From NCBI GenBank assembly GCA_021464415.1, contig CM038469.1:59203702-59267701 (forward strand): 64,000 bases of DNA, written 5' to 3'. The stretch's first letter is position 1. Every line of letters starts with the position of its first letter. The DNA comes from Lonicera japonica (lineage: Eukaryota; Streptophyta; Magnoliopsida; Dipsacales; Caprifoliaceae). The translations under genes and the position numbers were made by a program. Shown piece by piece: positions 48,801 to 52,368 of this stretch. Below the pieces are notes generated by a model that saw only the letters and a list, made by a program, of their open reading frames with translations, was not told the DNA's origin and made no database searches.

Positions 48801-49210
48801 TATCCGGTCAATGAAGCCAATAAGAATATCATTTCCACACGAGTATGTAATGGTAAACGCTCATATTTTAGGGATTCAAATTTCCTTCTTATTTGATTCC
48901 TTCTCTTCTGATCATATGCTTGTAGGTTGCAAAGCATCTTGTTCCAAGCATCCGGGCCATCCCAGCCAATGCATCAACAAAGCCCACATACATTCGTTTT
49001 CTTACCGGAATAAAAGCTTACTCCCAGATTTTCTCAGTTAAGAATTGATTTCGTTTGAATATTTGGTTTTGCTTACTCGTCTTCTAGGTTTATAAACATG
49101 GTTGGTTTGTCTGACACACTAACCCCCTTTTTCGGTTTTTTTTCTTTTTGGAAATTTTGTAGAGAATAGCATTTGGTGCTAGAAGGAATAGACACGTGCT
49201 TGAAGAATGA
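2194..49210 (+). CDS. NOL: Chlorophyll(ide) b reductase NOL, chloroplastic (13 exons)
   Basis: Short-chain dehydrogenase that, with NYC1, reduces chlorophyll b to 7-hydroxymethyl chlorophyll a in plastids, the first step of chlorophyll b and LHCII breakdown (family knowledge). Exons: 2194-2464, 15959-16027, 17634-17695, 18085-18171, 20986-21053, 21136-21184, 21253-21337, 34436-34493, 40361-40411, 42798-42848, 42971-43012, 48926-49036, 49163-49210; all introns are GT-AG. The product is about 350 residues, close to Arabidopsis NOL. It has a Ser-rich transit peptide (about 1-65), cofactor motif TGSTKGIG (86-93), INNAG (164-168), probable catalytic Ser 224, and YGATK (Tyr235/Lys239). The start ATG has G at +4. 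Every junction keeps frame except exon 7 to 8, where one base is missing and, if real, a stop follows 14 codons later. The length comes from transposons filling introns 1, 7, 8 and 11. Confidence 0.93.
2998..3650. mobile_element. MITE-like inverted-repeat element split by a LINE tail
   Basis: The left end reads GGGGTTGTTTGTTTGC and the right end, reversed, GGTGGTGTTTGATAAAC, giving imperfect terminal inverted repeats. The inner flanks on both sides repeat CTGAAAACT-type words. The 3' end of a LINE sits in the middle. No target duplication was confirmed. Confidence 0.45.
3255..3515 (+). mobile_element. LINE 3' end with poly(A), 5'-truncated
   Basis: About 260 bases matching the segment at 15280-15544 along its length, including TTGCTTGTATTGATT, CAATATAAGT and a terminal A run. 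This is the 3' UTR of a plant L1-type LINE. Only the last few codons before the 3' UTR may remain. It lies inside the MITE-like element. Confidence 0.65.
4967..5109 (+). repeat. 5' LTR of copia A
   Basis: 143 bases, TGTTAAATAA at the left and TCTCACA at the right. It contains the TATA-like TGTATAAATAGATG at 5050. It differs from the 3' LTR by several substitutions and small indels, so this copy is older than E. Confidence 0.92.
5473..6345 (+). pseudogene. Copia A gag, broken
   Basis: Starts at ATG 5473 (MSNPTN) and runs through a UBN2-type capsid region ([17 protein letters not shown]), which stops at TAG 5674. Later parts lie in other frames (5836-6072). A zinc-knuckle-like stretch (CTNC...RCYKLHGYP) sits near 6279-6345, with His replaced by Tyr and an internal stop. 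A 70-base tandem duplication (6137-6276) lies between capsid and knuckle. Confidence 0.8.
6137..6276 (+). repeat. 70-bp tandem duplication in copia A gag
   Basis: Units 6137-6206 and 6207-6276, starting GCTATACTAGCC, are identical but for one T/C difference. 70 is not a multiple of three, so the copy shifts the frame. Confidence 0.9.
8957..9186 (+). repeat. 115-bp tandem duplication in copia A RT region
   Basis: Units 8957-9071 and 9072-9186, starting GATGGATTCGAATGC, appear identical. 115 is not divisible by three, so the second copy changes frame. Confidence 0.92.
9631..9690 (+). repeat. 30-bp tandem duplication in copia A RNase H
   Basis: Two units beginning ATTCGAGAGAAGATTC, differing at one position (GGGGAC and GGAGAC). 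In frame; adds ten residues after the HIEIDCQF motif. Confidence 0.9.
9821..9967 (+). repeat. 3' LTR of copia A
   Basis: 147 bases, directly after the polypurine tract, ending TTTCGCA and followed by the GTAAT target duplicate. Confidence 0.92.
10220..10440. repeat. Dispersed repeat shared with 42405-42600
   Basis: Both segments share GGAATGAATG, TAGGATTTCAGGAA and AACCAAACGG in the same order and spacing, with about 25-30% divergence by eye. They look like arms of an old MITE. No clean terminal repeat or target duplication was found. Confidence 0.4.
10587..10862 (-). mobile_element. TRIM copy 1, 5' LTR truncated
   Basis: A terminal-repeat retrotransposon in miniature, read on the minus strand. 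3' LTR 10587-10660 (74 bases; on + strand TGTTAGTAACC to CTTCAACA); reversed polypurine tract TTCCCCCTCAC; a non-coding core of about 160 bases; primer-binding site complement GCTCTGATACCA; then a 5' LTR beginning at 10824 that stops at 10862 where copia B sequence starts. No protein-coding capacity. Confidence 0.85.
10986..12121 (-). pseudogene. Copia B gag and protease start
   Basis: Starts [20 protein letters not shown] (ATG at 12121), a UBN2-type Gag that continues 241 codons. The C-terminal part lies in another frame (10986-11399), with zinc knuckle [14 protein letters not shown] and the protease active site [13 protein letters not shown]. One frameshift separates the two. Very similar to copia C Gag. 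Confidence 0.85.
12545..12560 (-). promoter_or_regulatory. Perfect GC palindrome in copia B leader
   Basis: CACGCGCCGGCGCGTG is a perfect 16-base palindrome between primer-binding site and gag. In RNA it could form a hairpin or pair with a second genome copy. The same motif sits at the same place in C and, split into two arms, in A. Function is inferred. Confidence 0.45.
12797..12952 (-). repeat. 5' LTR of copia B
   Basis: 156 bases, TGTTATTTATGAG to ACTCATAACA on the + strand. It is largely unlike the LTR of copia C although the gag regions are close relatives. Confidence 0.82.
13343..13468. mobile_element. Stowaway-like MITE
   Basis: About 125 bases bounded by CTCCCTCCATCCC at the left and AACAGAGGGAG at the right, the classic Stowaway terminal repeat. 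TA lies at each side (with one extra T at the right). Confidence 0.7.
14148..14490. mobile_element. MITE of the CCTAGGCGC family, copy 1
   Basis: Starts TGTTTTAAAAAGTGCTTGG and ends ACTTTAGAAC, with C/G-rich inner repeats such as CACCTAGG and CCGCCTAGC near both ends. Its reverse complement matches the core of the copies at 40735 and 43822 (TGAACATTTCTCAT against ATGGGAATATTTATT). Confidence 0.5.
15143..15544 (+). mobile_element. LINE 3' end with the last pol codons
   Basis: From about 15166 it reads [18 protein letters not shown] and on to [13 protein letters not shown], then stop: the C-terminal tail of plant L1 pol. A 3' UTR follows, homologous to 3255-3515, and a poly(A) end. 5'-truncated. 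The target duplication is not clear. Confidence 0.75.
15805..15872. repeat. Compound microsatellite (TC)24(GTA)6
   Basis: An uninterrupted TC run at 15805-15852 followed by GTA repeats. It lies about 90 bases upstream of the NOL exon 2 acceptor. Confidence 0.97.
15959..16027 (+). CDS. NOL: NOL exon 2 (cofactor-binding helix)
   Basis: Residues 91-113 plus one base. It completes the glycine motif ([14 protein letters not shown]) and reads through VLICSRS. The acceptor is TTTCCAG and the donor CAG|GTTAGG. A (TC)24 tract ends about 106 bases upstream. Confidence 0.93.
16028..17633 (+). other. NOL intron 2, no element identified
   Basis: 1.6 kb of AT-rich sequence. A box-B-like word GGTTCGAATCTGATC at about 16860 hints at an old SINE, but no box A or tail accompanies it. 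No coding signal seen. Confidence 0.5.
17634..17695 (+). CDS. NOL: NOL exon 3
   Basis: Residues 114-134, [16 protein letters not shown] and on to HVW, matching the NOL family. The acceptor follows a T-rich tract (TTTTTTTTCCAG); the donor is TGG|GTACCT. The split Ala codon (G|CT) joins exon 2 in frame. Confidence 0.93.
17741..18002. mobile_element. hAT-like MITE, family GGGTGCGTTTGAT
   Basis: 262 bases with ends GGGTGCGTTTGATAAAAAAG and TTTTTTTAATTAAACGCACCC. The inner parts are also symmetric (GTTGAAAAATGA and TCATTTTCCGAC). The 8-base flanks GTTTTTTA and TTATTTTA agree at six of eight positions. A related copy lies at 33371. In NOL intron 3. Confidence 0.75.
18085..18171 (+). CDS. NOL: NOL exon 4
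   Basis: Residues 135-163, starting [12 protein letters not shown] and ending LKYIDIW. It holds the conserved CDV segment that follows the second beta-alpha unit of SDR enzymes. Phase 0 at both ends. Confidence 0.93.
18747..18775 (+). repeat. G12-TT-G15 tract
   Basis: Twelve G, two T, fifteen G on the + strand of NOL intron 4. It can fold as a G-quadruplex in DNA or in the pre-mRNA. Homopolymers of this length are also error-prone in sequencing. Confidence 0.95.
18803..19130 (+). mobile_element. LINE pol C-terminal fragment, degenerate
   Basis: Translates as [19 protein letters not shown], then after a frame change SGEYSCKSW and [12 protein letters not shown]. These are landmarks of the plant L1 region between RT and zf-RVT. 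Several stops; no 3' end remains. In NOL intron 4. Confidence 0.6.
19211..19482 (-). mobile_element. TRIM copy 2, one LTR truncated
   Basis: Same family as copy 1. The left LTR lacks its outer half (starts at about 19211). Then come reversed polypurine tract CTCCCCCTCAC, core, primer-binding-site complement GCTCTGATACTA and a full 74-base LTR at 19409-19482. In NOL intron 4, antisense. Confidence 0.85.
19930..20105 (+). mobile_element. Possible tRNA-derived SINE
   Basis: GTGGCCTAGTGGGTGAGC resembles an RNA polymerase III box A and AGGTTCAAACCCCC a box B, 30-40 bases apart, as in plant SINEs. The 3' end is vague. Confidence 0.4.
20986..21053 (+). CDS. NOL: NOL exon 5 (INNAG motif)
   Basis: Residues 164-185 plus two bases of Ile186. 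It contains the SDR structural motif INNAG and then [17 protein letters not shown], a NOL signature. Acceptor ATGCAG, donor CTTAT|GTTAGT. Confidence 0.94.
21136..21184 (+). CDS. NOL: NOL exon 6
   Basis: Completes Ile186 and encodes [16 protein letters not shown] (187-202). It is separated from exon 5 by an 82-base intron and from exon 7 by a 68-base intron, so this cluster keeps its compact ancestral introns. Confidence 0.94.
21253..21337 (+). CDS. NOL: NOL exon 7 (catalytic Ser region, one base short)
   Basis: Residues 203-230, reading [19 protein letters not shown], then AGSDGRPTP, with Ser224 the likely catalytic serine. The exon ends in a run of five C then G before the donor GTATTT. Family members have Arg between RPTP and FAAYG; here only G (exon 7) plus G (exon 8) remain for that codon, so one base is missing. 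A sixth C would give CGG, Arg. Confidence 0.9.
21700..21861 (-). repeat. 3' LTR of copia C
   Basis: 162 bases, TGAAACAAGAG to TCTATAACA on the + strand. The right half contains two diverged units CCTACCTAA...TTGACATT in tandem. Confidence 0.9.
21866..26025 (-). pseudogene. Copia C gag-pol, near full length with stops
   Basis: ATG at 26025 ([20 protein letters not shown]) opens Gag, with a stop near 25653 and resumption to 25542. The long frame 24232-25542 holds zinc knuckle [14 protein letters not shown], protease motif [14 protein letters not shown] (Ser of DSG is Phe), the HHCC finger and the start of the integrase core. 23857-24210 completes the integrase. RT lies in 23137-23538 and 22258-23112 ([12 protein letters not shown], second Asp of YVDD changed to His). 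RNase H ends near 21869 ([19 protein letters not shown]). Both the protease and RT active sites are damaged. Confidence 0.9.
26427..26442 (-). promoter_or_regulatory. GC inverted repeat in copia C leader
   Basis: CACGCGCCGGCGCATG, one base away from the perfect palindrome of copia B, at the same place between primer-binding site and gag. A candidate RNA hairpin or dimer contact; function inferred. Confidence 0.4.
26686..26846 (-). repeat. 5' LTR of copia C
   Basis: 161 bases, starting TGAAACAAGAG directly after the primer-binding site complement and ending TTTATAACA. Confidence 0.9.
27022..27193 (-). repeat. 3' LTR of copia D
   Basis: About 172 bases, ending ACAAATCTTAACA. It is homologous to the LTR of copia E. 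The outermost bases (CTTGAGAATAC instead of TGTGAGAATAC) are altered at the junction with the TRIM. Confidence 0.82.
27213..30520 (-). pseudogene. Copia D pol, broken, without Gag
   Basis: The reading starts near 30520 with a segment matching the first codons of E pol (initial ATG, then an early stop). The protease region (SGKKNLFSS) is at 30323 with the catalytic DSG changed to DSS. The finger is at about 29990, integrase at 29362-29700 and 29134-29349, RT at 28481-28801 and 28062-28415 (YVDDIVIV), later RT at 27653-28135, and RNase H at 27294-27614. Many frameshifts and stops. No capsid or CCHC knuckle lies upstream of protease. Confidence 0.85.
30852..30966 (-). repeat. 5' LTR of copia D, internally deleted
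   Basis: 115 bases, TGTGAGAATACAAG to ATCTTAACA. It lacks about 57 bases present in the 3' LTR between ACAAGA and the AAAAATAAGG stretch. Confidence 0.82.
30967..31400 (-). other. Zinc-knuckle remnant, possibly pararetroviral coat protein
   Basis: The minus strand encodes [12 protein letters not shown] near 31080-31120, most of a CCHC knuckle, preceded by a long stretch rich in Lys, Arg and Asn. The first Cys is lost by a one-base shift, and other breaks lie upstream. A basic region just before a CCHC finger is typical of Caulimoviridae coat proteins, but some retrotransposon Gags look similar. Fragmentary and non-functional. No RT or movement-protein region was found nearby. Confidence 0.35.
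31833..32330 (-). pseudogene. Unrecognised coding-like antisense fragment
   Basis: The minus strand reads [16 protein letters not shown] at the right. A different frame then reads [16 protein letters not shown], and last a 67-codon open frame with [17 protein letters not shown]. The composition and charged helices look like real protein rather than noise, but frames change and stops intervene. I do not recognise the family. It could be a captured host gene fragment carried by a transposon into intron 7. Confidence 0.35.
32397..32875 (-). mobile_element. Second miniature LTR family (TRIM-like)
   Basis: Two related segments (about 32397-32561 and 32627-32875) share GGATGTAAC/GGTATGTAAC, TAGCTTGC and CACCTAC words in order. 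They flank a core of about 65 bases that begins with reversed polypurine tract TCCTCCCCCTT and ends with primer-binding-site complement CCTTTGATACCA. That is the layout of a minus-strand TRIM with diverged LTRs. Unrelated to the 74-base family. Confidence 0.5.
33371..33642. mobile_element. hAT-like MITE, second copy of the GGGTGCGTTTGAT family
   Basis: Ends GGGTGCATTTGATAAAAAAG and CAACTTTTCATCAAGCAGACCC, with an interior that follows the copy at 17741 (ATGAGAAGTTGGAAA, TGATTTGGTGA, CCATAACTATTAGTAGTG). In NOL intron 7. Confidence 0.7.
33935..34103. mobile_element. Short MITE with GAGTTTTTGTTTGTTCC ends
   Basis: About 170 bases. The left arm TTTGAGTTTTTGTTTGTTCC and the right arm GGAACAAACAAAAACTCGAA are inverted repeats, and ATTTCACATGG / CGTGTGAATT continue the symmetry. 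It lies about 330 bases before NOL exon 8. Confidence 0.65.
34436..34493 (+). CDS. NOL: NOL exon 8 (YxxxK catalytic motif)
   Basis: One base of codon 231, then [19 protein letters not shown] (232-250), which includes the catalytic Tyr235 and Lys239. The acceptor is CCCTAG and the donor CAG|GTAAAT. No alternative AG upstream restores the frame from exon 7. Read in the shifted frame, it hits a TAA after 14 codons. Confidence 0.9.
34494..35936 (+). other. NOL intron 8, left part
   Basis: AT-rich non-coding sequence. A GTGACGCCCCAAACCC word at 34981 resembles the start of some plant LTRs, but no partner was found. Nothing else can be supported. Confidence 0.5.
36083..36245 (+). repeat. 5' LTR of copia E
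   Basis: 163 bases, TGTTGAGATTTG to ATTCTCACA. It has an extra 8-base copy of the terminal TTCTCACA word that the 3' LTR lacks. Confidence 0.94.
36368..36426 (+). repeat. ACTGTTCA repeats in copia E leader
   Basis: Four spaced copies of ACTGTTC (three followed by A) at about 15-base intervals, between primer-binding site and the first ATG. Element D has the same word on its strand at 30649-30683. This could be a cis-acting RNA signal; function unknown. Confidence 0.6.
36540..39982 (+). pseudogene. Copia E pol, two lesions only
   Basis: The reading starts [19 protein letters not shown] and goes at once to protease [11 protein letters not shown], the HHCC finger ([18 protein letters not shown]), integrase core (HSDVWGP, FVDDF, and [10 protein letters not shown] with the catalytic Glu), RT ([11 protein letters not shown] near 38935) and RNase H ([18 protein letters not shown]). 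A TAA replaces a Gln codon at about 37486. One base is lost near 38530, moving the frame for the last 482 codons. A 93-base in-frame duplication lies in RNase H. All catalytic motifs are kept. Confidence 0.93.
39552..39737 (+). repeat. 93-bp in-frame tandem duplication in copia E RNase H
   Basis: Units 39552-39644 and 39645-39737, each 31 codons ([17 protein letters not shown] and on), nearly identical. Both lack the Cys codon that A and D have in AKATCELIW, so the deletion came before the duplication. Confidence 0.95.
39990..40144 (+). repeat. 3' LTR of copia E
   Basis: 155 bases directly after the polypurine tract, ending AATTCTCACA and followed by the TAAAC duplicate. Confidence 0.94.
40361..40411 (+). 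CDS. NOL: NOL exon 9
   Basis: Residues 251-267, [17 protein letters not shown], phase 0 at both ends. The acceptor is TCTACAG and the donor TCG|GTACGT. It follows intron 8, which holds copia E. Confidence 0.93.
40735..40979. mobile_element. MITE of the CCTAGGCGC family, copy 2, left end unclear
   Basis: GTTTGAATTATGGGAAATATTC, TTTTTAGAAGTAAAGTTA and GCCTAGCC match the core of the 43822 copy in order. The right end reads CTTTTGAAACA. The left terminal repeat is not visible. Confidence 0.45.
42091..42283 (+). mobile_element. Probable solo LTR
   Basis: A block with promoter and poly(A)-like words in LTR order: TCCTATATAAGGTGCATTG, then ATGGAATAAAATTAATTG and TTCTCTCTAAAACTTTCA. It lies between two arms that resemble an old MITE (41956-42080 and 42405-42600). 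Bounds TG...CA are tentative. In NOL intron 9. Confidence 0.35.
42405..42600. repeat. Dispersed repeat shared with 10220-10440
   Basis: Same ordered words as the first copy (GGAATGAATG, TTAGGATTTCAGGAA, GAACCAAACGG), ending GGGGCCCT. About 200 bases upstream of NOL exon 10. Confidence 0.4.
42798..42848 (+). CDS. NOL: NOL exon 10
   Basis: Residues 268-284, [17 protein letters not shown]: the SDR PG motif after beta-6 and the substrate-loop start. Acceptor CTTGCAG, donor CAG|GTAAAA. Confidence 0.94.
42971..43012 (+). CDS. NOL: NOL exon 11
   Basis: Residues 285-298, [14 protein letters not shown], a 42-base exon lying 122 bases after exon 10. Phase 0 at both ends, donor GTG|GTAAAT. Confidence 0.93.
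43822..44132. mobile_element. MITE of the CCTAGGCGC family, best copy
   Basis: 311 bases. The left end TGTTCTAAGAATCCTGG and the right end TGATTTTTAGAACA are inverted repeats, with CCTAGGCGCTAG inside both ends. It defines the family seen at 14148 and 40735. In NOL intron 11. Confidence 0.65.
44226..45135. mobile_element. Non-autonomous DNA transposon with GCGCTATTGC subterminal repeats
   Basis: The left end TGTTTTCAATTGCGCGCG and the right end GCAATTTAAAACA are imperfect inverted repeats. Many copies of ACGCAAT, CGCTATT and GCGCGC lie within about 200 bases of both ends, as in hAT binding regions. The middle has a CT-rich leader with AAACCCTAGCC and a donor-like AAAAG|GTATTT, as if it kept a promoter and first exon but lost the transposase. 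In NOL intron 11. Confidence 0.5.
45136..47439 (+). other. NOL intron 11, degenerate repeats
   Basis: The block at about 45830-45955 matches 47735-47850 (ATAAATGAAGACTA, TTTTGGGAGAGAA / TTTTGGAGAGAA, TTCACTTGCTTGCAT), a direct repeat about 1.9 kb apart that may be remnants of one retroelement. Blocks at 45265 and 46700 share TTATGTAGCTCT and AAAATTCTTCTA. No intact coding sequence. Confidence 0.4.
47440..47728 (-). pseudogene. Copia-type gag fragment
   Basis: On the minus strand, [20 protein letters not shown] then SGSLEIHD resembles the copia Gag (UBN2) segment ESKDLS.MTLDELMGSL..HE. A stop follows and the frame continues a short way. No LTRs can be assigned. Confidence 0.45.
48142..48215 (-). 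mobile_element. TRIM solo LTR (copy 4)
   Basis: 74 bases, TTTAGTAACCATCTC to GCTTTTCAACA, with all inner landmarks of the family (AAAGCTTAA, TAGTGGGCCAACAATG) but more diverged. No core sequence follows. In NOL intron 11. Confidence 0.8.
48292..48554 (-). mobile_element. Complete TRIM element with target duplication (copy 5)
   Basis: 263 bases. LTRs at 48292-48365 and 48481-48554, 74 bases each; exact target duplication ATGTT (48287-48291, 48555-48559). Read on the minus strand: 5' LTR, primer-binding-site-like tract (complement GAGCTCTGATACTA), a core of 115 bases, reversed polypurine tract, 3' LTR. It is the reference copy for the family. About 370 bases before NOL exon 12. Confidence 0.93.
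48926..49036 (+). CDS. NOL: NOL exon 12
   Basis: Residues 299-335, beginning [17 protein letters not shown] and ending [10 protein letters not shown]. It is the C-terminal NOL-specific segment. Acceptor TTGTAG, donor TCA|GTTAAG. Confidence 0.93.
49163..49210 (+). CDS. NOL: NOL exon 13 (C terminus and stop)
   Basis: Residues 336-350, [15 protein letters not shown], then TGA. The acceptor is TTTGTAG. No single polyadenylation signal is convincing, so the 3' UTR end is left open. Confidence 0.92.
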   Translation, partial: RIAFGARRNRHVLEE

Positions 49211-49439
49211 ATGTGCGTACGCTCAAGGAATAAGTATGCTCACATCTCTTCTTTGGTTATTACAGCTACTTTTTACCTAAATTGTAGTAATTGAAATGCT
49301 TGTGGAATTCAGTTCTTTGTATATATAGCAATGCCTAAAATTTCCCTGTATAAGCAGTGAATTAGTTAGGACTATGGAGAACCCCACATTCTTCTGTGTT
49401 AAATCGGAATATGGAGAACTCCACATTCTTCTGCGTTAA

Positions 49440-49440
<1 letters not shown>

Positions 49441-49471
<31 letters not shown>

Positions 49472-49501
49472 GAGACACAGACACACACAAAAACAAACAC
49501 A
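49441..49501. repeat. Compound (TC)n / (AC)n microsatellite
   Basis: A CT run of about 20 bases followed by an ACAC-rich stretch, 230 bases after the NOL stop. Confidence 0.85.
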
Positions 49502-51654
49502 CGATCGATAAACATGTCAAATTTGTTTCAAGTTATCTATCCTGAATCAACATGAACGTAGATCTATTCGGTACAGGGAATCCAAAATTTGAGCGAAACA
49601 AAACTAATGGCCAACTAATGAAGGAGCGACCTGCGACACCTAGCTTTCATGATAGAGATCTCGAAAATAACTCAAGATGAATAGCATTGCTCAACAATTA
49701 TTTGTTTCCAGTCAAACCCATCTTTCTTTGAAGAATTAAGTACATTTTAACATTTACTATTTTTTTTTTATGAATCATCTTCTTTTTCTCCTTTTTGTAT
49801 TGTAAATTTGAGTGTCATAATTCAATCAAGATAGGAAAACATCATGTAACATTTATGCCTAAGTATACTTAACCATAATAAAAACTCATAGGTCAAAGTC
49901 TCCTGCACAAAGTGGAAACGAAGTGCACAAAATTGGAATTTAATTAAACTTTGGAATTCCATACTTTTTTATTTTGCAACTCTCTTTTAATTCTATGGAA
50001 TTCAATTTATGGAATTGGAATTCATAAAAGTAGAACTAGACAACAATTCCAAACTCATTTTCTCAATCCAACATTACAACCAGTGGTTTTGGAATTGAAG
50101 GGTGCAATCCTAATTTCAAGCCTTCGAATTGTGGCTCCTATTGAGTTTTTGAAATACTATTTCTATGCTTGTGTGCCACTTTTTTCAAATGTTTGTTATG
50201 TGTTTGACCTGCAGTAAAGTTTTAAAAAATAAATCATTACTTGAAATTTATTTATTATGAATTTTCATTCCAATTGGAGATTTAAATGAGACCTAAGGGC
50301 TCCTTTGGTGGTCCAAGAATAGGGAAAGAAATGCTATCCAAAATTAAGAGTCCAAATTTATTGACCTACTCCAATTAGGGTAACTGTGACGACCTCTTTT
50401 TATTGGTCAAAGCGTTCGCGGCAAACAACATCAGCAAAGGCTCAAAATTGTTTTAAGGACCCAAACGAACTTCTTTATAAAATAATAAAACAATACTAAA
50501 ATCCTAGGCTAATTAAAAAAAATCGCCTTTTTTTCTCTTAACTATGCACTTGGATAAAAAAAAAAAAAGAAAAAAAAAGTCATTTTCTCTATTCATATTG
50601 GTTATAAATTGGTGCGTACCTTAGTGCTGTCTTCATCTAGCAATGGTCTCAAATCTTTTTGGTCGCGTCTATCGCGTATCAATTTACTAAAGAATATTGT
50701 TTTTGTTTGGCAAGGGTGTCTCAATGCTATCCCAAGTTTAACTATTTTGTAATCTTTGAGGCTTGTGTGTTGATAGTGGATGTCTGTCACCAGATAATTT
50801 TCTTTTTTTAAATAGCGGACTAAGAACCGATGATTGGCGTTATTGCCACAATAACCAGCCACACAAACACAAAACAAAACAGAGCATGCAACAGGGACAA
50901 ACAAATATACAGGGAAACTCCAACCTTTATATTATTCACTTAACAATATACAAGGAAATACATATAACAAGCTTGAGTCTCCCACTCTTTGCTTTTTTAA
51001 ATATGTTTCTTTCTCAAAAAATACAGAGCATAATACAATTGTCTTGAGCTCCACAGCTCAATCTATTTATAATACTGCAAATACATTTGAATTTCAAATT
51101 TGAATTGCCTTGGGAGTTTGGGTGAATCATTTTAACTTCCTGCAGCTATTGCTTGTTGCCAGCCATTTTCAGAATTGGCCATGCTCCTGGCAGCCATGCA
51201 TATCACTTCAGTCAACATGCATCCATGCACCTGCACAAGTAATAATTGATTCCACTATCTCAATGCCTTGCACCAAAACTACGTAGTTTTAGCTTAATTA
51301 AGGACCCACGAAATTTAGCTATGTCCCGCACATAATTAACTAAATTATTTAGCCCACATTGCAATTCATTAGCAACACTTATTATGCCCACCGTGTGCTC
51401 ACGTTGAACCTAGTATGCCCCAGCTGCATCTAGATCCTTATAATACCACTTAATGAAATTTTCAAAGTAGTAGCAATACAAATCAACCTTCACAAGTTGA
51501 TTTTAGCCTACCATGTGGCCCACCACTGAAAATGAAAGTCATGCACCTCGCGGTATATCCCCCTTAATATACAGGTTAATGAAAATTCCCAAGTGGTAGC
51601 AGTGCACATCAAGTCTCATAAGTTAGCATTGCCTAAGTCCACACTTAGGCAATT
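49502..51654. other. Intergenic, LTR-like promoter word only
   Basis: AT-rich, no gene seen. On the minus strand, AGTATTATAAATAGATTGAGC around 51060-51080 looks like a retroelement TATA region, followed by GAGCTCAAGACAATTG, so part of an old minus-strand LTR may lie at about 50880-51130. Its ends could not be fixed. Confidence 0.35.
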
Positions 51655-51880
51655 CTGCTACCGCAAAACTGCCAGTTGCTACTGCAGTTTACCTGCACTT
51701 TGTGCAACCTGTCCAGGCATACCGTAAGCTGTCTACTCCTACCGCAAAGTGTTCGGTTCCTACTGCAACCCATCTACACCTACCGCAACTGCCTGTAACT
51801 ACTGCAAACTGTCTGGTTCATACCGCAACCTGTCGGTTCCTACCGTAAATTGCCCGCAGAGGCTCTTCACTACCGGAACA
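51655..51880 (+). repeat. Degenerate minisatellite of TACCGCAA-type units
   Basis: About ten imperfect units of roughly 18-25 bases built on CCTACCGCAACTGTC / GTTCCTACTGCAA. The T/C alternation in TACYGCAA varies from unit to unit. Confidence 0.7.
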
Positions 51881-52368
51881 AGTCCACACCGAAAGCCTCT
51901 AATATTTTGCACCTTTCGATCTTTTTGGGCACAACTTGGAACTCGGTGCAACCAAGTCGTGCTGAATTCAAATTAGGTCAATTAGGGGCTAACAATGTCC
52001 CAGATGTAGGCGCGAGGTAGAGACAAATGCATGTTAGTTGGCAACGCTCCCATAGGCCATATCCATAAGGTGTGGACCGCTAATTCATTAGGTGATCTAT
52101 GGGATTATTTTCACTCTCGATGCTGCTTTGTTTTTTTCATCCTTGAATGATGAATGACGACTAGTTAATGCATTTATTTTGTGTGCTTGCTTGCTCTACT
52201 TAGAATAATCAAAATAATAATGTTTTTTTTCAAAACAAAGGTAAATCCTTAAATAGAATGTTGATTGATGCTCTTGGTTTTATTGGTGCGTTTGATTAGG
52301 TCCATAGTGTGGTTGAGTTGCCTTTGCTTATGGCCAGTCCTTATATTAGGATAGGTTAAAATCAACTG

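Noticed and set aside
49441..49501. CRISPR-like or spaced repeats.
   Set aside because: Simple dinucleotide tracts only; no spaced identical repeats exist in the window.
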